From contig DAIOSV010000002.1 in the NCBI GenBank assembly GCA_036752345.1, positions 28,589-92,588 of the forward strand: a stretch of DNA of 64,000 bases, read 5' to 3'. Of the stretch, positions 35,881-44,382 are shown piece after piece (the stretch's first letter is position 1; every line of letters begins with the position of its first letter). The notes under the pieces are model-generated. The model was given only the letters and a program-made list of their open reading frames with translations. It was not told where the DNA came from and ran no database searches. This DNA is from UBA1715 sp036752345 (GTDB lineage Bacteria > Bacteroidota > Bacteroidia > Bacteroidales > UBA1715). Made by a program: the position numbers and the translations under genes.

Positions 35881-36579
35881 CTATTGTGGTATAGGGATAA
35901 TACCAAAGAATCCTTGTTTTACCGGTGACAATATGCCTGTTACAAAATCAATAATAAAGAGGAGTGCTATAGCCGAAACGAACACTATGATACCAAGTTT
36001 AATGAATTGTTTAGCCTCCACTTGCTTACGAATACGATCTTGTTCGCGAATAGCCCATGTAATAACGGTAACGAATTTTCCTAACATTTCGGAATTTTTC
36101 AAAACCATAGAGTCAAAACGCTGCGCATGTGTTGTCGCCGTTGATAAAAGTATCAAATCCATGCTTGGATCTTCTTGTTTTATTTCCGCCAAAGTTGAGA
36201 AATCAGCTTCAATACTTTCCTCTGTCGCATCATCAGATTGAATGTAGATAGTTATAATAATGGCGCATGGAGGATATTTAACGTTATCAAGATATTTTTT
36301 AAATGCCTTAGGGTCGGCAAATGTCTTTGTTTTATTATAGCTACAGGTAGTTTTGAATTGTTCTTGAAGTTCATTAGCTTCTGCGTCTTGCCCAATAATA
36401 TATATGAATACATCACAGGGAGTTGCTTTTAATCCTGAATTCGCGGAATCAGCTAGAGTTTTCCCATGCTTCCTTTTGCGTTGGGAAATAATATACTTCT
36501 GGTTTTCCTCAGCTACGCAAACAGCTTTAAGCTTTTTAAGTTCGTAGCTCCTATTCTGAGATGTTATTTGAGTTACCAT
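35881..36579 (-). CDS. Unknown protein: possible pseudo-receiver domain with C-terminal membrane anchor
   Basis: 232 residues. Residues 1-50 are polar and Lys-rich. Residues 54-180 alternate strands and helices in an order like a response-regulator receiver: DVFIYIIG (56-63), a helix, KTFADPKAFKKYLDN, CAIIITIYI (105-113), a helix, DLILLSTATT (141-150). The acceptor Asp expected after the third strand and the later Lys are absent, so if it is a receiver it cannot be phosphorylated in the usual way. A single membrane helix spans about 192-216, followed by a short Pro-rich tail, so the domain is probably cytoplasmic. No family is recognised with certainty. It is upstream of htpG on the same strand with two hairpins between them. 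Confidence 0.5.
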   Translation of the reverse strand: MVTQITSQNRSYELKKLKAVCVAEENQKYIISQRKRKHGKTLADSANSGLKATPCDVFIYIIGQDAEANELQEQFKTTCSYNKTKTFADPKAFKKYLDNVKYPPCAIIITIYIQSDDATEESIEADFSTLAEIKQEDPSMDLILLSTATTHAQRFDSMVLKNSEMLGKFVTVITWAIREQDRIRKQVEAKQFIKLGIIVFVSAIALLFIIDFVTGILSPVKQGFFGIIPIPQ

Positions 36580-36698
36580 GTCTAATTGTATATATGTTTT
36601 TCACAATATAAAGATAATTTTTTTTTCTGAATAAACAATCCGAAAGTTAAAAAAAATGCTTTTTTTGCAGAAAAAACCTGTGCTATTCGCTTTTTAAC

Positions 36699-37382
36699 AT
36701 GAATTTACTCAACGTTTATACAGATATGTGGAAAAATTCCGAAACAAAGATTGGTTCCGGAGATTATCAAATGGATGCTAGGGTTCAGGCAATGTTTGAC
36801 ACCCGTAGGGGAATTTCATTGGTATTATATCCATCGGCAGAGGTTAAAGAGAATATTGCTTCTTTTTTGTCAGATATCTATTCATATGAACCCGAACAAT
36901 ATTATTATCCATTTTTAGATATACATATAACGGTACTTTCAGTGATTTCTTGTGCTGAAAATTTTTTACTCAAAAGAATTAATGTGCAGGAATATATTGA
37001 TGTTTTGACGGAAGCTATGAAAACAAGTCGGTCTTTTTCTATTTCGTTTCAAGGTATCACTGCTTCGCCTTCGTATGTAATGGTGCAAGGGTTTCCGTCT
37101 GATGATTCGTTGCAACAGCTTCGAGAGTCAGTCCGTACGCAGGTGCGAATGTCGGGGCTATATGAATCAATGGATGCTCGGTATAATTTAGAAACGGCTC
37201 ATTCTACCGTTATACGATTTTCTAACCCATTGCGAAACCCGCAACGATTGGTAGAATTGCTTTCAAAATATCGGAATACAGACTTCGGAAGCTTCAATTG
37301 TACTGAAGTTGCATTAGTTTATAATGATTGGTATCAAAGAAATCAACACGTGCAGTTATTGCACACATTTTCGTTACGTTAA
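36699..37382 (+). CDS. 2H phosphoesterase superfamily protein (2'-5' RNA ligase-like)
   Basis: 227 residues, cytoplasmic. Two HxT motifs define the 2H fold: LDIHITVLSV (H76, T78) and TAHSTVIRF (H168, T170), spaced as expected for the two-lobed LigT/CPDase family. These proteins hydrolyse cyclic phosphate or 2'-5' linkages in RNA or nucleotides; the substrate here is unknown. The first 25 residues do not look conserved, and an internal ATG (residue 25, MDARVQAMF) could be the real start. It converges with purM and their ends overlap by four bases. Confidence 0.75.
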   Translation: MNLLNVYTDMWKNSETKIGSGDYQMDARVQAMFDTRRGISLVLYPSAEVKENIASFLSDIYSYEPEQYYYPFLDIHITVLSVISCAENFLLKRINVQEYIDVLTEAMKTSRSFSISFQGITASPSYVMVQGFPSDDSLQQLRESVRTQVRMSGLYESMDARYNLETAHSTVIRFSNPLRNPQRLVELLSKYRNTDFGSFNCTEVALVYNDWYQRNQHVQLLHTFSLR

Positions 37383-38548
37383 TATTCAAACGTACCAAAT
37401 TCACTTTTGATGACTAATTCTTTCTTGTCTGAAGCTTCAATGTGTCCAACTATTTGCGCATCAATATTGAATGACCGAGAAATGGCAATAACTTGTTCGG
37501 CTTGTTCAGGAGAAACGTATATTTCCATTCTATGTCCCATATTGAATACTTTGTACATCTCAGCCCAACTTGTACCACTTTGTTCGTGAATGGTTTTGAA
37601 GAGTGGAGGTACAGGGAATAGATTGTCTTTAACTACTTTTAAGGTATTGATAAAGTGCAATATTTTGGTTTGTGCGCCACCCGAACAGTGTACCATTCCA
37701 TGAATTTGAGGGCGCATAGCATCAAGCAATTTCTTAATCACTGGAGCGTAAGTTCGTGTGGGTGAAAGTACTAATTTACCTGCATCAAGAGGAGAGTCTT
37801 GTACGGTGTCGGTAAGTTTTAGTTTACCTGAATAAACAAGGTCATCAGGAACGTTAGCATCATAGCTTTCAGGATATTTTTGAGCAAGGTATTTCGCAAA
37901 TACATCATGGCGTGCTGACGTTAATCCGTTGCTTCCCATTCCACCATTATATTCTTTTTCATACGTTGCTTGTCCGTACGAAGCTAAACCAACAATCACA
38001 TCGCCGGCTTGTATATTGGCATTGTTTACCACATCGCTTCGCTTCATTCGGCATGTTACGGTGCTGTCTACTATGATAGTACGAACCAAGTCGCCTACAT
38101 CTGCTGTTTCGCCACCTGTAGCATACACACCAACACCCATGTTGCGGAGTTCTGCTAAAAGTTCGTCGGTACCGTTAATGATTGCCGAGATAACTTCTCC
38201 CGGAATGATTAGTTTGTTTCGTCCTATAGTTGATGAAACTAATATATTGTCAACGGCTCCTACGCAAAGTAGGTCGTCAATGTTCATGATAAGAGCATCT
38301 TGCGCTATGCCTTTCCATACGGATAGGTCGCCGGTTTCTTTCCAATAGAGGTATGCGAGTGATGATTTTGTACCTGCACCGTCGGCGTGCATTATGTTGC
38401 AATATGCAGGATCGCCTCCTAATATGTCAGGAATAATTTTGCAGAATGCTTGTGGATAAAGTCCTTTGTCTATATTTTTAATTGCATTGTGTACGTCTTC
38501 TTTTCCTGCAGAAACTCCACGCTGCATATATCGTGATTCAACTGTCAT
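37379..38548 (-). CDS. purM: Phosphoribosylformylglycinamidine cyclo-ligase
   Basis: 389 residues, cytoplasmic. It makes aminoimidazole ribonucleotide from FGAM with ATP, the fifth step of purine synthesis. The AIR-synthase fold is clear: MHADGAGTKSSLAY near the start, ALIMNIDDLLCVGA, ATGGETADVGD, and the C-terminal HCSGGAQTKILHF and FNMGHRMEIYV stretches. This is the longer Bacteroidota form with the MTVESRYMQRGVSAGKEDV opening. Its ATG overlaps the stop of the PorE-like gene by four bases (ATGA), so the two are translationally coupled, an unusual pairing of a purine gene with a cell-envelope protein. Confidence 0.92.
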   Translation of the reverse strand: MTVESRYMQRGVSAGKEDVHNAIKNIDKGLYPQAFCKIIPDILGGDPAYCNIMHADGAGTKSSLAYLYWKETGDLSVWKGIAQDALIMNIDDLLCVGAVDNILVSSTIGRNKLIIPGEVISAIINGTDELLAELRNMGVGVYATGGETADVGDLVRTIIVDSTVTCRMKRSDVVNNANIQAGDVIVGLASYGQATYEKEYNGGMGSNGLTSARHDVFAKYLAQKYPESYDANVPDDLVYSGKLKLTDTVQDSPLDAGKLVLSPTRTYAPVIKKLLDAMRPQIHGMVHCSGGAQTKILHFINTLKVVKDNLFPVPPLFKTIHEQSGTSWAEMYKVFNMGHRMEIYVSPEQAEQVIAISRSFNIDAQIVGHIEASDKKELVIKSEFGTFEY

Positions 38549-40530
38549 TGTTTTTTATAATTTGCTGATATAACTCTAAATTCTGTACGTCTGTTTATTT
38601 GGTGGCAAACTGCTTGTTGTTCTAGTGGCAATTTCTTAATAAAGTCAGGCGTAAGTGTTACGCCAATAGGCAAGAAGTCATATAATTCGGCATAACGCAT
38701 ATCTATTACTTTAGGTTTGCTTGCTCCATATCCTTTTGCAATAAGACGTCCTTTGTCAATTCCTTTCGATATCAAGAAATCTACAACCGATTGCGCACGA
38801 AGTTGTGATAGTTCTTCGTTGCTCATTCTTGAACCAACGCGGTAGTCGGTGTGAGAACTAAGTTCTATGGCAATATTGGGGTTGTCTTCGAGTGTTTCAT
38901 ATAGTTTGTTGAGCGATACGATAGATTCCGGACGCAAATTCCACAAATTGACATCATAAAGTACGTTAGGCACTTCTATAGGATAATCTAACAAGGTAAG
39001 GTAAATATTTGCTTCGTAATCTTTATTCTCGGTTCGTCCATAGGTTGATATTTTATATTTACTATTCAAATATCCTTCATGTGTAGCCAAAAGCACGTAA
39101 TTTGCTTGTGGGTTCAATGGATATTGATAATAACCATTTTTGTCGCTTTTTACTTCAAGAGACGATCCATCGCTTCCTATTAAACTCACTACGGCGTTTG
39201 GAACAGGGTCGCCGGTCAAGTCGTTAATAACTTGGCCTTTTACCGAGAAATGTAGTTTCGCGATAGAAAAATAGTAAATGTCATCATATCCTTTGCCACC
39301 TGGACGGTTTGAACTGAAATATCCTTCTTCAAGAGAGTCTCTGAAAGAAATTCCAAAGTCGTCAGATGATGAATTTATTGGACTCATCAAATTGAGCACG
39401 TATTGTTTGCCTTTGTCATCATAGTTTACACGATAAATGTCCAATCCGCCCATTCCAATAAAACCATTCGATGCAAAGTAGAGCGAGCTATCTGAACTAC
39501 GATAGTAGGGGAATAATTCATCTCCTTTGGTGTTTATCGTTTGTCCTGCATTTTTCGGCTTTCCCCATTTTTCTTTGTCGTTTTCACGTGAGCAATACCA
39601 AATGTCGTATCCGCCATAGCCACCAACTCGGTCTGATGCGAAATATAGAGTAAGGCCATCGCCGGAAATGCTTGGGTGAACGTAGTCGCTCGTATCTGAT
39701 CCTGGGAAACGTAACATATTAGGTTCTCCCCACGAAGCTCCTATTTTTGTTGAAGACATAATCTGACAATGATTACGTTTTTCTCCGTATTCACATTGCG
39801 TATAAAATAAGAGCTTTCCATCTTTGGTAAGGCTCGGTGTTCCTTCATCTTGTGGCGAATTTATTAGTTCGGAAATAGAAACAGGAACTGACCATGCTCC
39901 TTTAGCATCTTCGGCTGATGAAAATAAATCGCAAAAATTTTGTCCGCTACCTCCATGTATCTTGTCACCATTTGCATTGTCTCTCGATGAAGAGAAATAG
40001 AGAGAATTGCTTATGCTGTCAAAGAGAAAGAATGGAGAATAATCGGAAGACTCAGTATTAAGATATGCCAGATTGGTAACCTTATAGTTTGTAGGGTTTT
40101 GCAACCATTTTTTAGCCGTGTTGCAAGATTCCATACCTTCTTTTCCTCGTTTATCGCCCGGAACCAGCGTGCGATATTGTTGATATGTTGCAATTGCATC
40201 ATCAAATTTTTCGTTCATGCGTTGAGCATCAGCGCAATAGAGATACACAATGGGGTCTTCATATTTTAAATCAATAGCTTTTTGAAGCCAAAGTTGTGCA
40301 TGTAATGGTTCTGAAATTTTTCTATAGCAATATCCTATCTCGTAAGCTACTTTTGCTTTTTCTGGGTCCTCGTTCTCTATGAGAGAGAATAGACTTTTGT
40401 AGTTGTTGAGAGCAAACGTATATTCGTTTGCCTTTAATGCTTGCTCAGCTTGTTTTTTAAGGTTTCCTTGACTAAAAGCTTGGATAGAAAGAAACAAGAA
40501 TGCAAACGTGTATATAACAAATCTTTTCAT
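38545..40530 (-). CDS. PorE-like protein: TPR, PD40 propeller, regulatory-like domain, OmpA domain
   Basis: 661 residues from the ATG at 40530, which starts a clean signal peptide (MKRFVIYTFAFLFLSIQAFSQ). The longest frame begins at 40575, but that codon lies upstream of the promoter and is rejected. Domain order: TPRs (about 25-135), a PD40/WD40-like beta-propeller (about 150-420; SISGDGLTLYFASDR, SSLYFASNGFIGMGGLD), a carboxypeptidase-regulatory-like domain (about 430-515) and an OmpA-like peptidoglycan-binding domain (about 535-660) with SHTDYR and LRAQSVVDFL carrying the Asp and Arg that hold diaminopimelate, ending NRRTEFRV. This matches PorE of the type IX secretion system, which links the outer-membrane complex to peptidoglycan. 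A paralogue lies at 60693. Co-transcribed with purM. Confidence 0.85.
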   Translation of the reverse strand: MKRFVIYTFAFLFLSIQAFSQGNLKKQAEQALKANEYTFALNNYKSLFSLIENEDPEKAKVAYEIGYCYRKISEPLHAQLWLQKAIDLKYEDPIVYLYCADAQRMNEKFDDAIATYQQYRTLVPGDKRGKEGMESCNTAKKWLQNPTNYKVTNLAYLNTESSDYSPFFLFDSISNSLYFSSSRDNANGDKIHGGSGQNFCDLFSSAEDAKGAWSVPVSISELINSPQDEGTPSLTKDGKLLFYTQCEYGEKRNHCQIMSSTKIGASWGEPNMLRFPGSDTSDYVHPSISGDGLTLYFASDRVGGYGGYDIWYCSRENDKEKWGKPKNAGQTINTKGDELFPYYRSSDSSLYFASNGFIGMGGLDIYRVNYDDKGKQYVLNLMSPINSSSDDFGISFRDSLEEGYFSSNRPGGKGYDDIYYFSIAKLHFSVKGQVINDLTGDPVPNAVVSLIGSDGSSLEVKSDKNGYYQYPLNPQANYVLLATHEGYLNSKYKISTYGRTENKDYEANIYLTLLDYPIEVPNVLYDVNLWNLRPESIVSLNKLYETLEDNPNIAIELSSHTDYRVGSRMSNEELSQLRAQSVVDFLISKGIDKGRLIAKGYGASKPKVIDMRYAELYDFLPIGVTLTPDFIKKLPLEQQAVCHQINRRTEFRVISANYKKQ

Positions 40531-40553
40531 ACTGAGAACCACAAATTTCGATT

Positions 40554-40584
40554 CAAATATATAGCTTTTATACATAAAAACAAA
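40554..40584 (-). promoter_or_regulatory. Complete promoter of the PorE-like/purM operon
   Basis: Minus strand: TTTG (40584-40581), 19 bases, TATATTTG (40561-40554), then 23 bases to the ATG at 40530. This is one of the best -33/-7 pairs in the window. The -33 element overlaps the far arm of the upstream gene's terminator. Confidence 0.8.
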
Positions 40585-40602
40585 GGCGGAAATTACCGCC
40601 TT
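40574..40602 (-). terminator. Terminator of the FKBP gene
   Basis: Stem AAGGCGG (40583-40589) with CCGCCTT (40596-40602) and a 6-base loop. In the minus direction it is followed by TGTTTTTATG. Its downstream arm doubles as part of the next promoter. Confidence 0.8.
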
Positions 40603-40612
40603 GTTTTGTGAA

Positions 40613-41215
40613 TTAGTTTATGCTTAATAATTCAACTTCGAAAACGAGTGCCATGTGTGGTTCTATAGGTCCTCCCGGGTGAGGGTTGCTACCATAAGCC
40701 AATTCTGAAGGAATGTATAACTTCCATTTAGAGCCTACAGGCATTAGTTGCAAAGCTTCAACCCAGCCTTGAATTACACCATTTACAGGGAATGAAGCCG
40801 GTTGGTTGCGTTGTACTGAGCTGTCAAATACGGTACCATTAAGCAGAGTGCCATGATAATGCGTCGTTACGGTGTCAGTAGCTTTAGGTTTTGGTCCGTT
40901 TCCTTCTTTCATAATTTCATATTGAAGTCCGCTAGGTAATGTTACCACACCTGCTTTTTGAGCATTTTTCTTGAAAAAATCATTTGCTTCTGTTATGTTT
41001 TTCTCAAATTTTTTAGAATTAGCTTTCTCCAAAAATTCTTGAATGGTTTCGTAGGCTTCTTGCAGTGAAAGTTCTAACTTATTCTTTTTCATTATATCGT
41101 CAAGGCCTTTTGCGAACATTTCGGCATTAATTTCAGTAACACCTTCGCCTTGTAAACTCGTGCCAATGTTCATGCCCAAGCTGTAGCTTGCTTTGTCTAA
41201 ATCTGTTTGTATCAT
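40613..41215 (-). CDS. FKBP-type peptidyl-prolyl cis-trans isomerase
   Basis: 200 residues from ATG 41215 (MIQTDLDKASYSLGMNIG). The longer frame opens with a TTG at 41236, three bases from a -7 box, and is rejected. Residues about 5-85 form the FkpA/FklB-type dimerisation domain with a long helix. Residues about 95-200 are the FKBP catalytic domain: TVTTHYHGTLLNGTVFDSS, PASFPVNGVIQGWVEAL, and PSELAYGS then MALVFEVELLSI. There is no signal peptide, so it probably acts in the cytoplasm as a folding helper. Transcribed alone with its own promoter and terminator. Confidence 0.9.
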   Translation of the reverse strand: MIQTDLDKASYSLGMNIGTSLQGEGVTEINAEMFAKGLDDIMKKNKLELSLQEAYETIQEFLEKANSKKFEKNITEANDFFKKNAQKAGVVTLPSGLQYEIMKEGNGPKPKATDTVTTHYHGTLLNGTVFDSSVQRNQPASFPVNGVIQGWVEALQLMPVGSKWKLYIPSELAYGSNPHPGGPIEPHMALVFEVELLSIN

Positions 41216-41238
41216 TTTGTATTGTTTTTTATTCAATG

Positions 41239-41246
41239 CAAAGATA
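41239..41246 (-). promoter_or_regulatory. -7 box of the FKBP gene
   Basis: The minus strand reads TATCTTTG. It lies 23 bases before the ATG at 41215. No clear -33 element is seen. Confidence 0.55.
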
Positions 41247-41401
41247 GTTTTTTTTAGTTAGGAGTTATGTATTATACTACATTCCGCACTTTTTTTTGAG
41301 AGAGGTTTTATATTTGATTTTTCCTTATTTTTTTTAGCAAAAAAAATATTTTATGAAAGTTAGATGTTTATATATCATAGATGATAATCAAAAAAAAAAA
41401 T

Positions 41402-41409
41402 TAATTTTG
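41402..41409 (+). promoter_or_regulatory. -7 box of the LytTR regulator gene
   Basis: TAATTTTG fits TAnnTTTG, 19 bases before the ATG at 41429. The -33 region is an A-rich run without TTG. Confidence 0.45.
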
Positions 41410-41428
41410 TACAAATTAATTATAGGCT

Positions 41429-42325
41429 ATGAAATTAATTGAATTTTCACAACGAGAAGAACTCCCCAATTATATAAAAAGCAAGTCAGGGTTGGCAGAA
41501 CAAGTGCTTTTCTCTGTATTCTTTGCATTATTATTCATCAATATATACAAGCCATTCAACACGAGAGACCTTGGAAATACTGAACAACTTGAATATTTTT
41601 TGTGGTCTTGCGGGGTAGTATTAGTCGGTTTTGTAGTATTGTCAATCAGTAGAATTTTGTTTTATCAATACGCGCTACGTCATCGTATTTTTTATTGGGT
41701 GTACGCGGTATGGATTTTTGGTGAAATATCATCAATGTCAATCATATATACTGCTATAGCAAAAATATGGATGCCTCGATTGGTAGGAGGAGTAGAAACA
41801 TGGGATTTGTTTTGGAATGTATTTGTGGCGGTATTCTTTGTCTTGCTTATTCCTACGGTAATCGCGTGGCTATATCTTGCATTTAAAGATAAAAAGAAAG
41901 GTTTGATGGAATTGCAAGGCAAGGTGCAAGAAACGATGGGAGGAATAGCTTCAACAGACCAACCATATGTGTTGCAGTTCCGAGATGAAAAGGGAGAACC
42001 GAAGTTTTCGGTCAAAGCAGAAAGTGTTATTTGGTTGGAAGCTTCTGACAACTATGTTATCATTAAATACCAAAATCAAGGTAAAATTTCTGAGTTTCTT
42101 TTGCGAAATTCATTAAAACGCTTGGCTGAGGATTTTAAGGATACGACATTGTTTCGTTGTCACAGATCATATATGGTTAATTTCAACCATGCTGTTGCGT
42201 TACGCAAGGGAGTTGAAGGTTTGGTGTTGGAACTTGATGTTCAACCTTTGAAGGAAATACCAGTCTCTAAAACGTACAAAGAAGAGACATCAGCAGCATT
42301 TATGCAATATACGTGTAGTAAGTAA
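41429..42325 (+). CDS. Membrane-bound LytTR transcription regulator
   Basis: 298 residues. Four predicted membrane helices lie at about 24-42, 56-80, 88-108 and 128-152. A linker follows, then a LytTR DNA-binding domain at about 190-290: SVIWLEASDNYVIIKY, FLLRNSLKRLAEDF and LFRCHRSYMVNFNHAV are its conserved strands. There is no receiver domain, and no kinase neighbour is present. It is therefore likely a one-component system in which the membrane part senses a signal and the cytoplasmic part binds DNA at the membrane. Target genes are unknown. Confidence 0.85.
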   Translation: MKLIEFSQREELPNYIKSKSGLAEQVLFSVFFALLFINIYKPFNTRDLGNTEQLEYFLWSCGVVLVGFVVLSISRILFYQYALRHRIFYWVYAVWIFGEISSMSIIYTAIAKIWMPRLVGGVETWDLFWNVFVAVFFVLLIPTVIAWLYLAFKDKKKGLMELQGKVQETMGGIASTDQPYVLQFRDEKGEPKFSVKAESVIWLEASDNYVIIKYQNQGKISEFLLRNSLKRLAEDFKDTTLFRCHRSYMVNFNHAVALRKGVEGLVLELDVQPLKEIPVSKTYKEETSAAFMQYTCSK

Positions 42326-42350
42326 AATTGAGAGCACGTGCTTCAACAAA

Positions 42351-42381
42351 AAAAAGTCTATACACCAAGTATAGACTTTTT
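42351..42381. terminator. Bidirectional terminator between convergent genes
   Basis: A 13-bp perfect stem, AAAAAGTCTATAC (42351-42363) with GTATAGACTTTTT (42369-42381), has a 5-base ACCAA loop. A and T runs on both sides let it serve the LytTR gene (+) and plsC-like gene (-). Confidence 0.85.
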
Positions 42382-42441
42382 TGTTTCAGGAGAATTAGTG
42401 ATAGCGAGAAAGAATAATTTATCTCATTAGTCCTATTCTTG

Positions 42442-43137
42442 TTATCGTTTCAATTCTGAATTAATAATCTCAAAAACTTGTTTTGATAGCGCTAGAGCAT
42501 CGGTATCTTTAAGTCCTTGTACCGAAATAGGTTCGTGGAAGTGAACCGTAACTTTTGTTGGTCTAAATCGAAGATTCGAATGTGACCACGCTTTTGCAGA
42601 GTTTTTTATAGTAACCGGTACTATCTCTGTGTTAGAGTATATGGCAAGTTTAAATCCTCCACGTTTGAAAGGAAGCATTTCTCCGGTTTTAGACCGAGTT
42701 CCTTCGGGGAATATTGCGATATCATTTCCTTTGGAAATAATTTCTTCGGTGTGACGCATACTACAAACCGAATTTTGCGCATTGCTTCTATCTATAAAAA
42801 CCATATCAAGTTTTCGTATCATAAAGCCTGTGAGAATATTGCCGCGCAGCTCTGCTTTGCATAAAAAATGGAGTAATCGTTTTGATGCCCAAAATAGACA
42901 TGGAATATCAAAAAACGATGTGTGGTTTGCCATGAAAATGTAATTTTTCTTAGGGTCAATATTCTCTAACCCTTCTGGTTTTATTGAACTCATTACAATG
43001 AGGGCGTTAACAGGAGCCCATAAGTGCGTGGTAAGCCAAAGTGATGCACGTGACGGAAGTAGTAATGTAAGGACATATACAAAAATGAATGTCCATAATC
43101 CAAGAAGAATGAATTGTATAAAATTAATAATAAACAT
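42442..43137 (-). CDS. plsC: 1-acyl-sn-glycerol-3-phosphate acyltransferase
   Basis: 231 residues from ATG 43137; the longer frame begins with a GTG (43170) inside a hairpin and is less likely. Two N-terminal membrane helices (about 5-28 and 30-48) precede the acyltransferase domain with the catalytic NHTSFFD motif (NHx4D), the FPEGTRS phosphate-binding motif and FKRGGFKLAIYS. It transfers a fatty acyl group to lysophosphatidate in phospholipid synthesis at the inner membrane. Some homologues modify ornithine lipids or other lyso-lipids, so the exact substrate is inferred from the family. Confidence 0.87.
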   Translation of the reverse strand: MFIINFIQFILLGLWTFIFVYVLTLLLPSRASLWLTTHLWAPVNALIVMSSIKPEGLENIDPKKNYIFMANHTSFFDIPCLFWASKRLLHFLCKAELRGNILTGFMIRKLDMVFIDRSNAQNSVCSMRHTEEIISKGNDIAIFPEGTRSKTGEMLPFKRGGFKLAIYSNTEIVPVTIKNSAKAWSHSNLRFRPTKVTVHFHEPISVQGLKDTDALALSKQVFEIINSELKR

Positions 43138-43148
43138 TTTTCTCTTGT

Positions 43149-43242
43149 TTTTACAAAGGTGTTGTAGCACCTTGTTGGTATTTTTTTACTTTTACAAAGT
43201 AAAAGATTTTTTTTTACTTTTACAAAGTAAAAGATTTTTTTT
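43149..43242. repeat. Tandem 28-bp duplication and triplicated TTTTACAAAG motif
   Basis: A unit of ACTTTTACAAAGTAAAAG followed by about nine T occurs at 43188-43215 and again at 43216-43242. Each contains arms CTTTTAC/GTAAAAG around AAA, a hairpin with a T tail. A third TTTTACAAAG lies at 43149-43158, next to a separate hairpin AAGGTG (43156-43161) with CACCTT (43168-43173). It lies between the divergent plsC-like and methyltransferase genes and touches the latter's start region. Confidence 0.85.
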
Positions 43243-43248
43243 AAAAAG

Positions 43249-43947
43249 ATGAATGGGAAACTATATTTAATTCCTTCCGAAATGGGTGAACAAACGTATG
43301 AAGTGTTGTTCCCCGAGATGAATAGAACCATAATTAGTGCTGTGGATTGGTATATTGTAGAAAATATACGAACAGTACGACGGTTTATTAAAAAAGTATG
43401 TCCTGATAAAGATATAGAGAATACGCATTTTTTTGAGATTAACAAGCATGCACCTGATGAACAAGTTGATGAAATGATGCGTCCATTGCTTGAGGGACAT
43501 GATATGGGTATAGTGAGCGAAGCAGGAATGCCATGTATCGCCGATCCTGGCAATTTGGTAGTTGCAAAAGCACATCAAAAAGGCATACGGGTAATACCAT
43601 TAGTTGGTCCCAATTCCATCATTATGGCTTTGATAGCATCGGGATTTAATGGACAAAACTTCGCATTCCACGGCTATGTGCCTATCAAGGACGAACGCAA
43701 AAAAAAGATACTTAAGATGGAATCTGTGGCGCTCAGCACCGGACAGACACAAATTTTTATGGAAACGCCATATCGCAATCAACAATTATTTACCGAATTG
43801 ACAACTTTATTACGACCAACAACGAAGCTGTGTATAGCCACCGATATCACCTTACCTACAGAGGATATAAAGACGAGAACCATAGCCGAATGGAAAAAAC
43901 ACGTGCCCGAAATACAAAAACGGCCATCAATATTTTTGCTGTTCTAA
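43249..43947 (+). CDS. SAM-dependent methyltransferase, tetrapyrrole-methylase (RsmI-like) family
   Basis: 232 residues. The tetrapyrrole-methylase fold is visible: KLYLIPSEMGE near the start, GHDMGIVSEAGMPCIADPGN (SAM-binding loop), VIPLVGPNSIIMALIASGFN, and IFMETPYRNQ. RsmI uses the same fold to 2'-O-methylate C1402 of 16S rRNA. The N-terminal part here differs from canonical RsmI, and Bacteroidota usually carry both, so I assign only the family. Transcription probably starts within the hairpin-rich repeat region just upstream, which could modulate expression. Confidence 0.8.
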   Translation: MNGKLYLIPSEMGEQTYEVLFPEMNRTIISAVDWYIVENIRTVRRFIKKVCPDKDIENTHFFEINKHAPDEQVDEMMRPLLEGHDMGIVSEAGMPCIADPGNLVVAKAHQKGIRVIPLVGPNSIIMALIASGFNGQNFAFHGYVPIKDERKKKILKMESVALSTGQTQIFMETPYRNQQLFTELTTLLRPTTKLCIATDITLPTEDIKTRTIAEWKKHVPEIQKRPSIFLLF

Positions 43948-43994
43948 AGGCGGCTTTAATAAAAAAGTTGTATCTTGCGAAAGATAGAAAACGT

Positions 43995-44375
43995 ATGTCG
44001 AGAAAGAAAATAGAATTGGAATATGAAATGAATACAATGCCAAGGGTATTATACAAACGACTAGCAACACCCGAAGGCCTTGCAGCATGGTTTGCAGAAG
44101 ACGTGGCAAGCGACGATGGAAAGATATTCTCGTTCCTATGGCATAAAGAAGTATCGCGTGCGATAGTTGTAGAATCACTTGAAAATGAATATATACGTTT
44201 TCAATGGGAAGATGATGACGAAGAAGATTATTTTGAATTCCGCATTGTGCAATCAGATTTGTCAGGGAACAGTTCTTTGCGTGTAACCGATTTCTCCGAT
44301 GAAGAAGAATACGACGATGTTGTTCGATTGTGGAATTTTCAAATAGAAGGGTTAAAGAGAATTTTAGCCGCGTAG
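43995..44375 (+). CDS. START-like domain protein
   Basis: 126 residues from ATG 43995 (MSRKKIELEYEMNTMP). The longer open frame overlaps the methyltransferase gene and has no conserved sequence before this point. The protein is a small START/SRPBCC-like domain of the Bacteroidota-specific type: VLYKRLATPEGLAAWFAEDV, FSFLWHKEV, YIRFQWEDDDEEDYFEFRI, then LRVTDFSDEEE and a C-terminal helix WNFQIEGLKRIL. It presumably binds a hydrophobic ligand; none is known. It is followed eight bases later by the LptF/G permease, a pairing that suggests a lipid-related job. Confidence 0.82.
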   Translation: MSRKKIELEYEMNTMPRVLYKRLATPEGLAAWFAEDVASDDGKIFSFLWHKEVSRAIVVESLENEYIRFQWEDDDEEDYFEFRIVQSDLSGNSSLRVTDFSDEEEYDDVVRLWNFQIEGLKRILAA

Positions 44376-44382
44376 ATGCAGT